A DNA stretch of 64,000 bases, taken from the NCBI RefSeq assembly GCF_013391415.1, contig NZ_JACAXB010000010.1:1-64000 (forward strand), read 5' to 3'. A program made the position numbers and the translations under genes. This document shows positions 26,964 through 36,090 of this stretch, piece after piece. The notes beneath the pieces were generated by a model. That model saw only the letters and a list, made by a program, of their open reading frames with translations. It ran no database searches and was not told where the DNA came from. This DNA is from Aquitalea sp. LB_tupeE. Its GTDB lineage: Bacteria; Pseudomonadota; Gammaproteobacteria; Burkholderiales; Chromobacteriaceae. How positions within the stretch are numbered: the stretch's first letter is position 1; each line of letters starts with the position of its first letter.

Positions 26964-27053
26964 CGCCATATGGTTTACTGCTGTGCCAATCCAACGAACA
27001 ATAAACGTCAATTTTTTTGACCTAATTTACCCCTAGCCGGGGAAGTCGTCAAC

Positions 27054-27509
27054 ATGCCTGACACTGATAGCTCGATTGACCTGCGCGCGGCCATGGAAGT
27101 GTTCTTCCATGCCTACAAGGCCTTTACCGCCAAGCCGGATGAAATCCTGGCCCGTCGCGGCCTGGCCCGTGTTCATCACCGTATCCTGTTCTTTGTCGCC
27201 CGCTATCCCGGACTGTCGGTCAAGGACCTGCTGGGCGCGCTGGATGTCACCAAACAAGCCATCAACATGCCTTTGCGCCAACTGGTGGAAATGGGCCTGA
27301 TTGCCAGCGTGGCCGCCAGCCACGACAAGCGGGTGAAACAACTGTCGCTGACCAGCGAAGGCCGCAAGCTGGAAGAAGCCCTGCACAAGGAACAAGCCCG
27401 CCTGCTCAGCCAGGCGTTCAGCCGCATTGGCGACACCGCCACCCGCGACTGGATGGCAGTCAACAGCCAGTTATCCGGCCGCGCGGAATCTGACGACAAC
27501 AGCCACTAG
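27054..27509 (+). CDS. MarR-family transcriptional regulator
   Basis: A 151-residue winged-helix repressor. The core is RGLARVHHRILFFVARYPGLSVKDLLGALDVTKQAINMPLRQLVEMGLI followed by the wing ASHDKRVKQLSLTSEGRKLEEAL. Dimerisation helices flank it. It is a single gene, divergent from the aminotransferase it may control, and ended by a shared terminator. Confidence 0.88.
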   Translation: MPDTDSSIDLRAAMEVFFHAYKAFTAKPDEILARRGLARVHHRILFFVARYPGLSVKDLLGALDVTKQAINMPLRQLVEMGLIASVAASHDKRVKQLSLTSEGRKLEEALHKEQARLLSQAFSRIGDTATRDWMAVNSQLSGRAESDDNSH

Positions 27510-27534
27510 CGTATTCAGACATGGTCAAGACGCA

Positions 27535-27564
27535 AAAAAGCCCGCGCATATTGCACGGGCTTTT
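27535..27564. terminator. Bidirectional terminator, MarR / greB
   Basis: AGCCCG pairs with CGGGCT around an 11-nt loop, six A before and TTTT after. Confidence 0.75.
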
Positions 27565-27587
27565 GCTTGTGGCCGGCAGCGGCAACT

Positions 27588-28142
27588 TCAGCTGATTTTC
27601 TCGTAGCGCACTTCCAGAATCTCGATATCCTCGTCGCCATCCGGGCCGCGAAACAGCACGGTGTCACCCTCCCGTGCCTTGATCAGGGTACGGGCAATCG
27701 GGGAAATCCAGCTGATATGGCCGCGTGACAGGTCGATTTCATCCACACCGACAATACGCAGCAATTGCTCGCTGCCATCACCCCGTTCAATCAGCACCGT
27801 GGCGGAGAAAAACACCTGATCGGTAGCTTCACGCGCTTCCGGGTCCACCACTTCGGCCAGCTCCAGCCGCTTGGTCAAAAAGCGGATGCGGCGGTCGATT
27901 TCGCGCAAGCGGCGCTTACCGTACAGATAGTCGCCATTTTCCGAGCGATCGCCATTGCTGGCAGCCCAGTTGACGATCTGCACCACTTCCGGCCTTTCCT
28001 TGTTGACCAGCTGGTACAGCTCGTCTTTCAGCCGCAACCAGCCACCGGGGGTGATGTAGTTCTTGCTGGAAACCGGCAGCCGCTGTTCAGCTGGCAGATC
28101 GTCTTCCGCTTCGTCGTTTTCTCGGGTAAATGCCTTGCTCAT
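27588..28142 (-). CDS. greB: Transcript cleavage factor GreB
   Basis: A 184-residue elongation factor that rescues backtracked RNA polymerase by inducing RNA cleavage. The coiled-coil domain has the GreB pattern NYITPGGWLRLKDELYQLVNKERPEVVQIVNWAASNGDRSENGDYLYGKRRLREIDRRIRFL with the acidic tip (D-x-x-E). The C-terminal FKBP-like domain includes SPIARTLIKAREGD. An N-terminal acidic extension of about 20 residues is unusual but occurs in betaproteobacteria. Last gene of the long minus-strand run from scpA. Confidence 0.93.
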   Translation of the reverse strand: MSKAFTRENDEAEDDLPAEQRLPVSSKNYITPGGWLRLKDELYQLVNKERPEVVQIVNWAASNGDRSENGDYLYGKRRLREIDRRIRFLTKRLELAEVVDPEAREATDQVFFSATVLIERGDGSEQLLRIVGVDEIDLSRGHISWISPIARTLIKAREGDTVLFRGPDGDEDIEILEVRYEKIS

Positions 28143-28208
28143 GCGAATCTTCCAGCCCTGGGTTGCAGTCCGCTTGCGTAAAAGCGGTACGGCGGGTTCA
28201 TCAAGCCA

Positions 28209-28775
28209 TTATTTGTGTGGCGGCAACAGCCATTCCTGACAATACATCAACAGGTTTTTCGGCCGCAGTTTCAGCTGCTGCAACTGCGCATAGTCCAGCC
28301 ACAGCAGATGATACTGGTTGTCCTCGGTCATGCGTGCCAGTTCCGGCCCGCCCAGGCGCAGCGTGCCACGAAACTTGCTGGCCAGGAAGACGTGCTCGAC
28401 ACGTCCCTTGTGTTCCAGCACATCCAGTTGTTCGGCCAGCCAGACATTCAGCCCGGTTTCCTCGCGCGTCTCGCGCACGGCGGCCATGGCCGGGGTTTCA
28501 CCAGACTTGATGGTGCCACCGGGCAGGACATAGTATTCCTTGCCGTTCTTGATGCGTTGCATCATCAACAGCCGGCCATCCTGGATGATGGCCACCGAGG
28601 CACGCGGCCCGCGCTTGCCAGCCAGCAGGCGGGCCGCAGCGCCAGGCAGGGAAGCCTGCTGCTTGCCCGCAGGCGACACCTCGTCAGAATGCAAAACGGG
28701 TGACCGCAAGGCAGCCACCCATTTGCCTGCACGCGCCGCCAGTGCCGTCAGCGACGGCCATTGGCGGCGGCTCAC
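28209..28775 (-). CDS. Nudix hydrolase
   Basis: A 188-residue nucleoside-diphosphate-X hydrolase. The Nudix box is complete: GGTIKSGETPAMAAVRETREETGL matches G-x5-E-x7-R-E-U-x-E-E-x-G-U. It is placed between a variable N-terminal strand (ASVAIIQDGRLLMMQR) and the rest of the fold. About 60 residues precede the Nudix fold and look disordered. The start is a GTG that overlaps the rluB stop by 4 bases; no suitable ATG exists before residue 66. Substrate unknown. Confidence 0.82.
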   Translation of the reverse strand: MSRRQWPSLTALAARAGKWVAALRSPVLHSDEVSPAGKQQASLPGAAARLLAGKRGPRASVAIIQDGRLLMMQRIKNGKEYYVLPGGTIKSGETPAMAAVRETREETGLNVWLAEQLDVLEHKGRVEHVFLASKFRGTLRLGGPELARMTEDNQYHLLWLDYAQLQQLKLRPKNLLMYCQEWLLPPHK

Positions 28776-30316
28776 TCGCCCTTGCTGCCGCGGGTTTTCT
28801 TGCGGCCGGTCATGGTCAGGTCAGACCATTTCATCACCGCTGCCACTTCGGCTTCGTTCAGTTCATAGAACTGACCGCGCTTCAGGCGCGGGGGCAGGCC
28901 CAAGTTGCCAAAGCGCACGCGGATCAGGCGGCTGACGGTGAGGCCGAAGTGTTCGAACATGCGACGCACTTCGCGGTTACGGCCTTCCTTGATCACCACG
29001 TTGTACCACTGGTTGGCGCCCTCTTCGGCACCACCGCGCTGGAATACGCGCTGGAAGGCAGCCGGGCCGTCTTCCAGTTCCACACCGGCAGTCATTTCCT
29101 TGGCGATTTCCGGGGTCAGCTCGCCCAGCACGCGCACCGCGTATTCCCGCTCCACTTCGAAGCTGGGGTGCATCATGCGGTTGGCCAGTTCACCACTGGT
29201 GGTGATCAGCAACAGACCGGAGGTGTTGACGTCCAGACGGCCCACAGCCACCCAACGGCTGCTCTTGGCCTGTGGCAGGCGGTCGAACACGCTGACACGG
29301 CCTTCCGGGTCGTCACGCGAAACGATTTCGCCTTCCTGCTTGTGGTACATGATGACGCGCGGCAGACGGTCAGCCCATTTGAGCTTGATGACGTCGCCCT
29401 TGGCGGTGACGCGGTCTTCCGGGCCGACACGGTCGCCCAGATTGGCTTTTTTGCCATTGACCATCACCAGGCCGGCTTCAATCCATTCTTCCATCTCGCG
29501 ACGGGAGCCGACGCCGGAGGCGGACAGCGCCTTTTGCAGGCGTACCGGTTCAATCTGTTCCTTGTCGAGGCGCACCTCGCGCAGCCGCTTGGACTTTTCT
29601 TTCACGTCCTGACTCGGGCTGCGCAGACGCAACTTTTTTGCCTTGATCACCAGCGACTTGCCTTCTGCACGCGGCTTGCCCGCGGCGGGTGCACGACGCT
29701 GTTCGCGCGGGCTTTGTTCACCATCGGCCACCGGCATGGCGGCATTCTTGTTGCCGAAGCGGCGCTCGTGTTGCAGGGCTTCGCCACCTTCGGCTTGCAA
29801 GCGCTCGGCCTTTTCCTGACGACGGGCAGCCTGTTGCTGGCGGTTGTTTTCCGACTGGTTGCGCTTGCCGGTGCCTACCGGCTTGGCCTGCACTTCGCCA
29901 CGGCGGTTGACGGTTTCCTTGCGGCGGTTGTTGGCCGGTTTTTTCGGTTCGGCCACATTGCCGTTGGGTTCGCCGTTTTCATCACGCGGCAGGCCACGAG
30001 CCTGGCGTTGCAGTTCCAGCTGGGCCAGTTCGGCACGGCTCATCTTGAACAGCGGTGCGCTTTCATGCGGCGCGGCACCCGTTTGCGGCTGCATCAGGTT
30101 GCCATAGGCATCACGCGGTGCCGGGCGGCGGCCTTGTGGTTTGCCACCGGCCTCTTGCGGGTTGCGCGGTTTGCCAAAGCCTCCCGGCTTGCCACGGCCT
30201 TGCTGCTGCGGGGCATTGCCACGGGCGGCGTCAGGCTGACGGCGCTGGCTGGTGCTTTCGCGGCCCTTTACACGCGCCACCGGCTGGCGGGCGTTGTTTT
30301 GTCCTTTGGTAGACAT
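28772..30316 (-). CDS. rluB: 23S rRNA pseudouridine(2605) synthase, with a long basic N-terminal extension
   Basis: A 514-residue RsuA/RluB-family pseudouridine synthase. The S4 RNA-binding domain starts near residue 245 (VRLQKALSASGVGSRREMEEWIEAGLVMVNG). The catalytic domain carries VGRLDVNTSGLLLITTSGELANRMMHP with the active aspartate, then GRNREVRRMFEHFGL and a basic tail. The first 240 residues are low-complexity, rich in Arg, Gln, Gly, Ala and Lys, probably disordered and RNA-binding. It lies in the order scpA-scpB-rluB, widespread in bacteria, and overlaps the Nudix gene by 4 bases. Confidence 0.9.
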   Translation of the reverse strand: MSTKGQNNARQPVARVKGRESTSQRRQPDAARGNAPQQQGRGKPGGFGKPRNPQEAGGKPQGRRPAPRDAYGNLMQPQTGAAPHESAPLFKMSRAELAQLELQRQARGLPRDENGEPNGNVAEPKKPANNRRKETVNRRGEVQAKPVGTGKRNQSENNRQQQAARRQEKAERLQAEGGEALQHERRFGNKNAAMPVADGEQSPREQRRAPAAGKPRAEGKSLVIKAKKLRLRSPSQDVKEKSKRLREVRLDKEQIEPVRLQKALSASGVGSRREMEEWIEAGLVMVNGKKANLGDRVGPEDRVTAKGDVIKLKWADRLPRVIMYHKQEGEIVSRDDPEGRVSVFDRLPQAKSSRWVAVGRLDVNTSGLLLITTSGELANRMMHPSFEVEREYAVRVLGELTPEIAKEMTAGVELEDGPAAFQRVFQRGGAEEGANQWYNVVIKEGRNREVRRMFEHFGLTVSRLIRVRFGNLGLPPRLKRGQFYELNEAEVAAVMKWSDLTMTGRKKTRGSKGE

Positions 30317-30347
30317 AAATCATGCTCTTTCAGTACGAGCGCACAGG

Positions 30348-30980
30348 CTAGTCTGCCTGTGGCTCCAGATTGTCCGCCTCATCGTCGAGGGGGAGAGTGT
30401 CTTCGGCGTCTTCGCTGCCGATCTCTTGTGGCTGGGCATCGGGTATGACCAGTGTTCCCAAGTCTGCCAACGGTGGCAGATCCCTTAGCGAAACAAAGCC
30501 AAGATCATCCAGAAACTTGCGGGTGGTGGCATACAGCCCCGGCCGGCCGGGCACGTCCTTGTGCCCGATTACTTCAATCCAACCCCGCTCCAGCAGGGTT
30601 TGCATCACACTGGTGGATACCGACACGCCACGGATGGATTCGATATCACCACGGGTAACAGGTTGTCTGTAGGCGATAATCGCCAGGGTTTCCATCACGG
30701 CACGCGAATAGCGCGGTGGCTTTTCCGGATTCAGCCGTGACAGGTAGGGGGTAAATTCGGCCCGGGCACGAAAGCGCCAGCCACTGGCCAGTTTCACCAG
30801 TTCCACACCGCGGCCACGCCAGTCAGCCTGGATGTCATCCAGGATATCGTTAAGCAAGGCTGCCTTGATGTCTTCGGTAAACAGCTTTTTGAGCTGGGAT
30901 ACCGACAAGGGTTCCGTCGCGGTCAACAATGCCGTTTCCAGCACGATCTTGAGATAGTTTAAGTCGGTGATGGTGGTCAT
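30348..30980 (-). CDS. scpB: Chromosome segregation and condensation protein ScpB
   Basis: A 210-residue kleisin-accessory winged-helix protein of the SMC-ScpAB condensin. [51 protein letters not shown] is diagnostic, followed by [23 protein letters not shown]. The tail (180-210) is acidic. Start 30980 (MTTITDLNY) replaces a longer spurious open frame. It lies 143 bases downstream of scpA; rluB follows after 31 bases. Confidence 0.94.
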   Translation of the reverse strand: MTTITDLNYLKIVLETALLTATEPLSVSQLKKLFTEDIKAALLNDILDDIQADWRGRGVELVKLASGWRFRARAEFTPYLSRLNPEKPPRYSRAVMETLAIIAYRQPVTRGDIESIRGVSVSTSVMQTLLERGWIEVIGHKDVPGRPGLYATTRKFLDDLGFVSLRDLPPLADLGTLVIPDAQPQEIGSEDAEDTLPLDDEADNLEPQAD

Positions 30981-31123
30981 CGGACCTGATATCGCCCGGC
31001 CCGGCTTGCGGGGTACGGGAGCGAAATACATTGCGCGGGGGAAGCCGCGGATTTTACATGAAATCCACGCGGGCGACACTGTCTATTCATTCACGACTGT
31101 GCTGTATGCAACAGTGGGCGGCA

Positions 31124-31954
31124 TCAGTTGATGGCGATGCGCACATAGATGGGCTGATAGGCCGCGTCCTGGCTCACCTTGATCAGCCCTTCTTTCACCA
31201 GTTCCAGCACGGCAATGAAGTTGACCACCAGATGCGCCACGCCCTTGTCGACTTCGAACAGTTCCTCGAACGGCACGTATTCGCGCCCGGACAGGTAGCG
31301 CAAAATCCAGCTCATCTGCTCGCGCACCGACAGTTCGTCCTTCTCTACCTTGTGGCTGCGCTTGTGTTTGGCGCGGGACAGAATGGCCAGCCAGGCCTGG
31401 CGCAGATCCACTGCGGCAACATCCGGCAGCCGCGCCTCGGCACCCTGTTCTATCAATACCGCCAGCCAGGCAAAGTCGCGGTCGGCCTGCGGCAGTTTGT
31501 CCAGTTCCAGCGCGGCCAGCTTCATCTGTTCGTAGTCCAGCAGGCGACGTACCAGTTCGGCACGCGGGTCGTCCGGCTCGCCTTCTTCGTCCAGCGGCGG
31601 GCGCGGCAGCAGCAGGCGGGATTTGATTTCAATCAGCAGCGCCGCCATCAGCAGGTATTCGGCCGCCAGCTCCAGCCGTTCGGCGCGCATGGCATCCACA
31701 TAGCCCATGTACTGGCGGGTGATGTCGGCCATAGGGATATTCAGCACATCCAGGTTTTGCTTGCGGATCAGGTACAGCAGCAAGTCCAGCGGGCCTTCGA
31801 AGCTTTCCAGAATCACCTGCAGGGCATCGGGCGGGATGAACAGGTCTTGCGGCACCTCCAGCACCGGCTGGCCAAACACATGGGCAATAGGCAAACCGGC
31901 CGGCAGTTCCGGTGCGGTCAGGGCAAAGTTGTCGGGCGTGGTCGGGGTACTCAT
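31124..31954 (-). CDS. scpA: Chromosome segregation and condensation protein ScpA (kleisin)
   Basis: A 276-residue kleisin bridging the SMC dimer. The N-terminal SMC-binding part is FEGPLDLLLYLIRKQNLDVLNIPMADITRQYMGYVD followed by AAEYLLMAALLIEIKSRLLLPRPP, diagnostic of ScpA. The C-terminal winged helix is at about 200-276. Start 31954 overlaps the stop of the upstream LysR gene (ATGA), an unusual coupling discussed in the findings. A longer open frame upstream is the shadow of that LysR gene. Confidence 0.95.
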   Translation of the reverse strand: MSTPTTPDNFALTAPELPAGLPIAHVFGQPVLEVPQDLFIPPDALQVILESFEGPLDLLLYLIRKQNLDVLNIPMADITRQYMGYVDAMRAERLELAAEYLLMAALLIEIKSRLLLPRPPLDEEGEPDDPRAELVRRLLDYEQMKLAALELDKLPQADRDFAWLAVLIEQGAEARLPDVAAVDLRQAWLAILSRAKHKRSHKVEKDELSVREQMSWILRYLSGREYVPFEELFEVDKGVAHLVVNFIAVLELVKEGLIKVSQDAAYQPIYVRIAIN

Positions 31955-32847
31955 GCCGCAGAGTGTACGACAAGCGGGTGGGTTTTGACCCATTCCAGAA
32001 ACAGCCGCGCCGGGCCGGACAGGCTGACCTTGCGGTGATAGGCCAGCATGATGGTACGCGAAGGTTCGTATTCTGCCAGCGGCAGACGGCACAGGGTGCT
32101 GCTGATCATCACCTCCGGCAGCGCTGTCCAGCCCAGCCCGGCCTCCACCAGCATGCGCAGGGCCTCCAGATAATTGGACGGCTCGCGCACATCCAGCGGG
32201 GTGGCCTGTTGCTGGAACAGGTTTTCAATCAGCCGGCGGCAGCGGGTATTGCTGCCGGGCAGCAGCGCGGGGTAGCGCGCCAGGTCCTGCAGGGTCAGGG
32301 AATCCAGCAGGGCCAGCGGGTGCTGCCCGGACACGGCAAAGCACAGTCTTTCTTCCAGCACCGCCACATAGTCCAGCGCCTGTTCGTGCAAGGGCGGCTC
32401 GGACATGAAGCCCAATTCCAGTTCGCCCTGACACAAGAGCTTGTGGGTTTCGGCCGAGGTCTTGAAATCTACGGTGAGGTCGATGCCGGGATACTGGCGG
32501 ACAAAATCGGCCAGCACAGGCTTGAGGTAATACAAACCGATGTGCTGGGTGGTGGCCAGATGCAGCTTGCCCACCTGGGCCGGTTGCAGGCTGCGCAGCA
32601 GCTGGCTGGCTTGTTCGGCCTCGGCCAGAATGCGCAGCGCATGCGGCAGGAAGGCACGTCCGGCTTCGGTCAGCACCGTACGGCGGCCAATACGGTCGAA
32701 CAATTCCACGCGCAGGCCATCCTCCAGGCTGCGGATGCGCTTGGACAGACCGGGCTGGGTGAGGTGCAGGCAGTCGGCGGCGCGGGAAAACGAGGACTCA
32801 CGCGCGGCGGTGACAAAGGCCTTGAGGGCGGCTAGGTGAAAATCCAT
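31951..32847 (-). CDS. LysR-type transcriptional regulator adjacent to ctlX
   Basis: A 298-residue LysR regulator. The DNA-binding domain is MDFHLAALKAFVTAARESSFSRAADCLHLTQPGLSKRIRSLEDGL; the effector domain ends VEAGLGWTALPEVMI and a short tail. It is divergent from the amidinotransferase-fold gene at 32948 and probably controls it. Its stop overlaps the ATG of scpA, so its promoter may also feed scpAB. A dyad sits on its own start codon. Confidence 0.88.
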   Translation of the reverse strand: MDFHLAALKAFVTAARESSFSRAADCLHLTQPGLSKRIRSLEDGLRVELFDRIGRRTVLTEAGRAFLPHALRILAEAEQASQLLRSLQPAQVGKLHLATTQHIGLYYLKPVLADFVRQYPGIDLTVDFKTSAETHKLLCQGELELGFMSEPPLHEQALDYVAVLEERLCFAVSGQHPLALLDSLTLQDLARYPALLPGSNTRCRRLIENLFQQQATPLDVREPSNYLEALRMLVEAGLGWTALPEVMISSTLCRLPLAEYEPSRTIMLAYHRKVSLSGPARLFLEWVKTHPLVVHSAA

Positions 32848-32864
32848 TCCAAATCATTATGGAA
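32847..32864. promoter_or_regulatory. Dyad at the LysR start codon
   Basis: TTCCA (32847-32851) and TGGAA (32860-32864) form an inverted repeat whose left edge touches the LysR start codon. Its position in the 100-base divergent region suits autoregulation. Confidence 0.3.
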
Positions 32865-32947
32865 ATGTCAAACAAATCCAACTTTTTGTTTGATCTTGAT
32901 CTGGCTACTATACCAGCACCCTCCACACTCCGCCCCGAATTCGTCAC

Positions 32948-33940
32948 ATGGGAAATCAAAACCTGCCCTGGATTCAGCCCCTGTCGCTGAACCGCCCGGC
33001 ACAACCGCAGCTGGCGCGCGCCGTGGTCATGGTGCGTCCGGTCGACTTTGCCTTTAACGAACAGACCGGTGCTGACAATGTGTTCCAGCACCGGCTGAAC
33101 CTGCCCGCCGCCGCCGTCACTGCACAAGCCATGGCGGAATTCGATGCCATGACACAGCGCCTGTCTGACCACGGCCTGCGGGTGATGGTGCTGGAAAAGA
33201 GCCCGGACGGCATTGCCACCCCGGATGCGGTATTTCCCAATAACTGGTTTACCACCAGTGCCGATGGCAGCCTGCACATCTACCCGATGCACACGCCCAA
33301 CCGCCGCCAGGAGCGGCGGGTGGAGGAACTGGCGCGGCTGTTGCTGCAGCACGATTACCAGATCAACCAGATCAGCTGGGTGGGCCACCCGTGGGAAGAA
33401 GAGCTGATTCTGGAAGGCACCGGGGTGATGATTTTCGACCACGCCCGCCGCCGCGTCTATGCCGCGCGCTCGCAGCGCTGCCACCCGCTGGCGCTGTACC
33501 GTTACGCCCGGCTGCGCGGGCTGGACGATGTGCAGTTGTTCGACACCGCCGACAGTCACGGCGTCCCCATCTATCACAGCAATGTGATGATGTCGGTGGG
33601 ACAGGATATCGCAGTGATCTGCACCGACAGCCTGTACCAGCCGGAAGAGCGCCAACGGGTGCTGGCCACGCTGGAGTCCACCCACGAGGTGATCCGCATC
33701 AGCCACGAGCAGGTGGAGCAGCATTTCTGCGGCAATATCCTGCAACTGGCGGCACACGACGGCACACCGCTTCTGGCCATGTCGCAGCGGGCCTGGGAAG
33801 GCTTTACCCCGCAACAGCAACGGGTGCTGGAGCGCCACGGCCAGCCGGTGGTCAACCCTATTCCCACCATTGAAGCGGTTGGTGGTGGCAGTTGCCGCTG
33901 CATGCTGGCGGAAATCTTCCTGCCAAGAGTGGAATACTGA
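32948..33940 (+). CDS. ctlX: Amidinotransferase-fold hydrolase, CtlX-like
   Basis: A 330-residue member of the guanidine-modifying (arginine deiminase / dimethylargininase) superfamily. The active-site cysteine is in GGGSCRCMLAEIFLP near the C-terminus. The substrate-site acids and histidine are in FPNNWFTT and GHPWEEELILEGTGVMIFDH, and YHSNVMMSVG is typical of the group called citrulline-utilisation hydrolase CtlX. It likely acts on citrulline, arginine or a related ureido/guanidino compound. It is divergent from the LysR regulator and has its own terminator. Confidence 0.78.
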   Translation: MGNQNLPWIQPLSLNRPAQPQLARAVVMVRPVDFAFNEQTGADNVFQHRLNLPAAAVTAQAMAEFDAMTQRLSDHGLRVMVLEKSPDGIATPDAVFPNNWFTTSADGSLHIYPMHTPNRRQERRVEELARLLLQHDYQINQISWVGHPWEEELILEGTGVMIFDHARRRVYAARSQRCHPLALYRYARLRGLDDVQLFDTADSHGVPIYHSNVMMSVGQDIAVICTDSLYQPEERQRVLATLESTHEVIRISHEQVEQHFCGNILQLAAHDGTPLLAMSQRAWEGFTPQQQRVLERHGQPVVNPIPTIEAVGGGSCRCMLAEIFLPRVEY

Positions 33941-33961
33941 CCCCCCACTCACACCCGCAAT

Positions 33962-33996
33962 AAAAAAAGCCGGAACGTTTGTTCCGGCTTTTTTTG
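33962..33996. terminator. Bidirectional terminator, ctlX / trpS
   Basis: AGCCGGAAC pairs with GTTCCGGCT around a short loop; seven A before and seven T after. It serves both convergent genes. Confidence 0.9.
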
Positions 33997-34069
33997 ATCC
34001 ACCATTGCAGATGAAACGTGCAGACCCTACCAGCAGTACGATGCTGCAACAGCGGTTTTTCAGCTGCGC

Positions 34070-35266
34070 TCAGAAACCCAGCCCCATGGCAGCGCGCACG
34101 TCACCCATGGTTTCCTTGGCAACCTTCTCGGCACGACGACAGCCTTCGAACACGATTTCCTTCACCAGGTCCGGATGGGTCAGGTATTGCTCGGCACGTT
34201 CGAACATCGGCTGCTGTTCGCGCAGCACGCCGTCGATCACCGGCTGCTTGCAGTCCAGACAGCCGATGCCGGCGCTGGTACAGCCCTGCTTCACCCATTC
34301 GCGGGTGTCGTGGTCGCTGTATACCTGATGCAGCTGCCATACCGGGCATTTTTCCGGATTACCGGCATCGGTACGACGCACGCGGGCCGGGTCGGTCGGC
34401 ATGGCCTTCACTTTTTTGCTTACCAGCTCTGGCGATTCACGCATGGTGATGGTGTTGCCGTAGGACTTGGACATCTTCTGCCCGTCCAGCCCCGGCATGC
34501 GCGAGGCGGCGGTCAGCTTGGCTTCCGGCTCCGGCAGGATGGTCTTGCCCTTGTTTTCCAGCCAGCCGGCCAGACGTTCGCGGTCGGCCACGCCCAGGTT
34601 CTGGCTGGCGGCCAGAATCTCGCGCGCAGCTTGCAGGGCTTCGGCATTGCCGTCTTGCAGATAGGCAGTACGTTGCTGCATGAACTGCTTGCCCTGCTTG
34701 CCGATTTTCTTGGCAGCAGCTTGGGCCAGTTCGTCAAAATTGGGTTCGCGACCAAACAGGTTGTTGAAACGGCGCGCCACTTCGCGGGTCAGTTCGATAT
34801 GCGGCACCTGGTCTTCGCCCACCGGCACCAGTCCGGCCTTGTACACCAGGATGTCGGCCGCCTGCAGCAGCGGATAGCCGAGGAAGCCGTAGGTGCCCAG
34901 GTCCTTGGTGGACAGTTTTTCGATCTGGTCCTTGTAGGTGGGCACGCGTTCCAGCCAGGACAGCGGGGTCACCATGGACAGTGCCAGATGCAGCTCGGCA
35001 TGCTGCGGCACCTTGGACTGGATGAATACCGTGGCCTTTTCCGGGTCGACACCAGCGGCCAGCCAGTCGATCACCATGTCCCAGATGCTCTTTTCGATGA
35101 TGGCCACGTCGTCGTAATTGGTAGTGAGCGCGTGCCAGTCGGCCACCATGAAGTAACAGTCATGGCTGGATTGCAGCTCTACCCAGTTCTTGATGACGCC
35201 GTGGTAATGACCCAGGTGCAGGCTGCCCGTGGGGCGCATGCCGGAAAGGATGCGATTGGCAAACAT
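34070..35266 (-). CDS. trpS: Tryptophanyl-tRNA synthetase
   Basis: A 398-residue class I aminoacyl-tRNA synthetase. The HIGH motif appears as SLHLGHYHG (residues 16-24) and KMSKS as DGQKMSKSYGN. It is about 60 residues longer than the E. coli enzyme because of an insertion before KMSKS (the KKIGKQGKQFMQQRTAYLQ to ILPEPEAKL stretch), seen in other betaproteobacteria. It is the last gene of the minus-strand run from the S4-domain gene. Confidence 0.96.
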   Translation of the reverse strand: MFANRILSGMRPTGSLHLGHYHGVIKNWVELQSSHDCYFMVADWHALTTNYDDVAIIEKSIWDMVIDWLAAGVDPEKATVFIQSKVPQHAELHLALSMVTPLSWLERVPTYKDQIEKLSTKDLGTYGFLGYPLLQAADILVYKAGLVPVGEDQVPHIELTREVARRFNNLFGREPNFDELAQAAAKKIGKQGKQFMQQRTAYLQDGNAEALQAAREILAASQNLGVADRERLAGWLENKGKTILPEPEAKLTAASRMPGLDGQKMSKSYGNTITMRESPELVSKKVKAMPTDPARVRRTDAGNPEKCPVWQLHQVYSDHDTREWVKQGCTSAGIGCLDCKQPVIDGVLREQQPMFERAEQYLTHPDLVKEIVFEGCRRAEKVAKETMGDVRAAMGLGF

Positions 35267-35377
35267 GGTGTGATTTCCAGATGGTCCGGGAATGACAAAG
35301 CCTGTGCCGGGCTGCGCAAGCTGCTGCGCGGACGGTACAGGCTGTATCGGCCACCAGGCAAGGCGGCCTCCCGCAAG

Positions 35378-36019
35378 TTAGAGAAACAGACTGAGCAGAT
35401 GATACACCAGCTGGCGCAAGGGATTGAGCAGCGGCATCAGTGCGCCGGTAAAGATCAGCGCAATCAGGATCCACATCCCATAGGGCTCCAGCCGGGAATA
35501 CTTGTAGGCCATGCCGGGCGGCAGCAGGCTTTCCACGATGCGGCCGCCATCCAGCGGCAGCAAGGGCAGCAGGTTCAGCACCATCAGCATCACGTTGATA
35601 TTGATGCCGGCCTTGCTCATCAGCGCCAGCGGCTCGGAATAGCTGTTATCCATGACGATGGCCAGCTTGAACAGCAGCACCCAGATCACCGCCATGACAA
35701 AGTTGGACAGCGGCCCGGCGGCAGCCACCCAGCGCATGCCGGAGCGCGGATTGCGCAGCGCGCCGAAATTCACCGGTACCGGCTTGGCCCAGCCAAACAG
35801 CACGCCGCCCATCATCAGCGACAACAGCGGCAGCAGCACCGTGCCCACCGGGTCGATGTGCTTGAGCGGGTTCAGCGTCATGCGGCCCAGCATATAGGCC
35901 GTGGCATCGCCAAAACGTTTGGCCGCATAAGCATGCGCTGCTTCGTGCAGGGTAATGGCCAGCAAAACTGGCAAGGCATAAATGCTGATCTGCTGGATCA
36001 GTTGAGAGGTATCGCCCAT
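35378..36019 (-). CDS. Site-2 protease family membrane protein (peptidase M50)
   Basis: A 213-residue polytopic membrane metalloprotease. The zinc motif HEAAH is in ITLHEAAHAYAAKRFGD near residue 23, and the third ligand lies in NLLPLLPLDGGRIVESLLPP. Five to six hydrophobic segments are visible, and there is no PDZ domain, so it is of the short YwhC-like type rather than RseP. Substrate unknown. Between yciO and trpS, a conserved betaproteobacterial order. Confidence 0.88.
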   Translation of the reverse strand: MGDTSQLIQQISIYALPVLLAITLHEAAHAYAAKRFGDATAYMLGRMTLNPLKHIDPVGTVLLPLLSLMMGGVLFGWAKPVPVNFGALRNPRSGMRWVAAAGPLSNFVMAVIWVLLFKLAIVMDNSYSEPLALMSKAGININVMLMVLNLLPLLPLDGGRIVESLLPPGMAYKYSRLEPYGMWILIALIFTGALMPLLNPLRQLVYHLLSLFL

Positions 36020-36090
36020 GGCTTCTTTTTCAAATGAAAACGTTGACCCCCACTAGATGGGGGCAGGCACGGATGGTTCCAGTGCGGGTT

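Noticed and set aside
36047-36063. Terminator between yciO and the site-2 protease gene
   Set aside because: CCCCCA/TGGGGG makes a hairpin, but no U-run follows on the minus strand, so read-through is expected.
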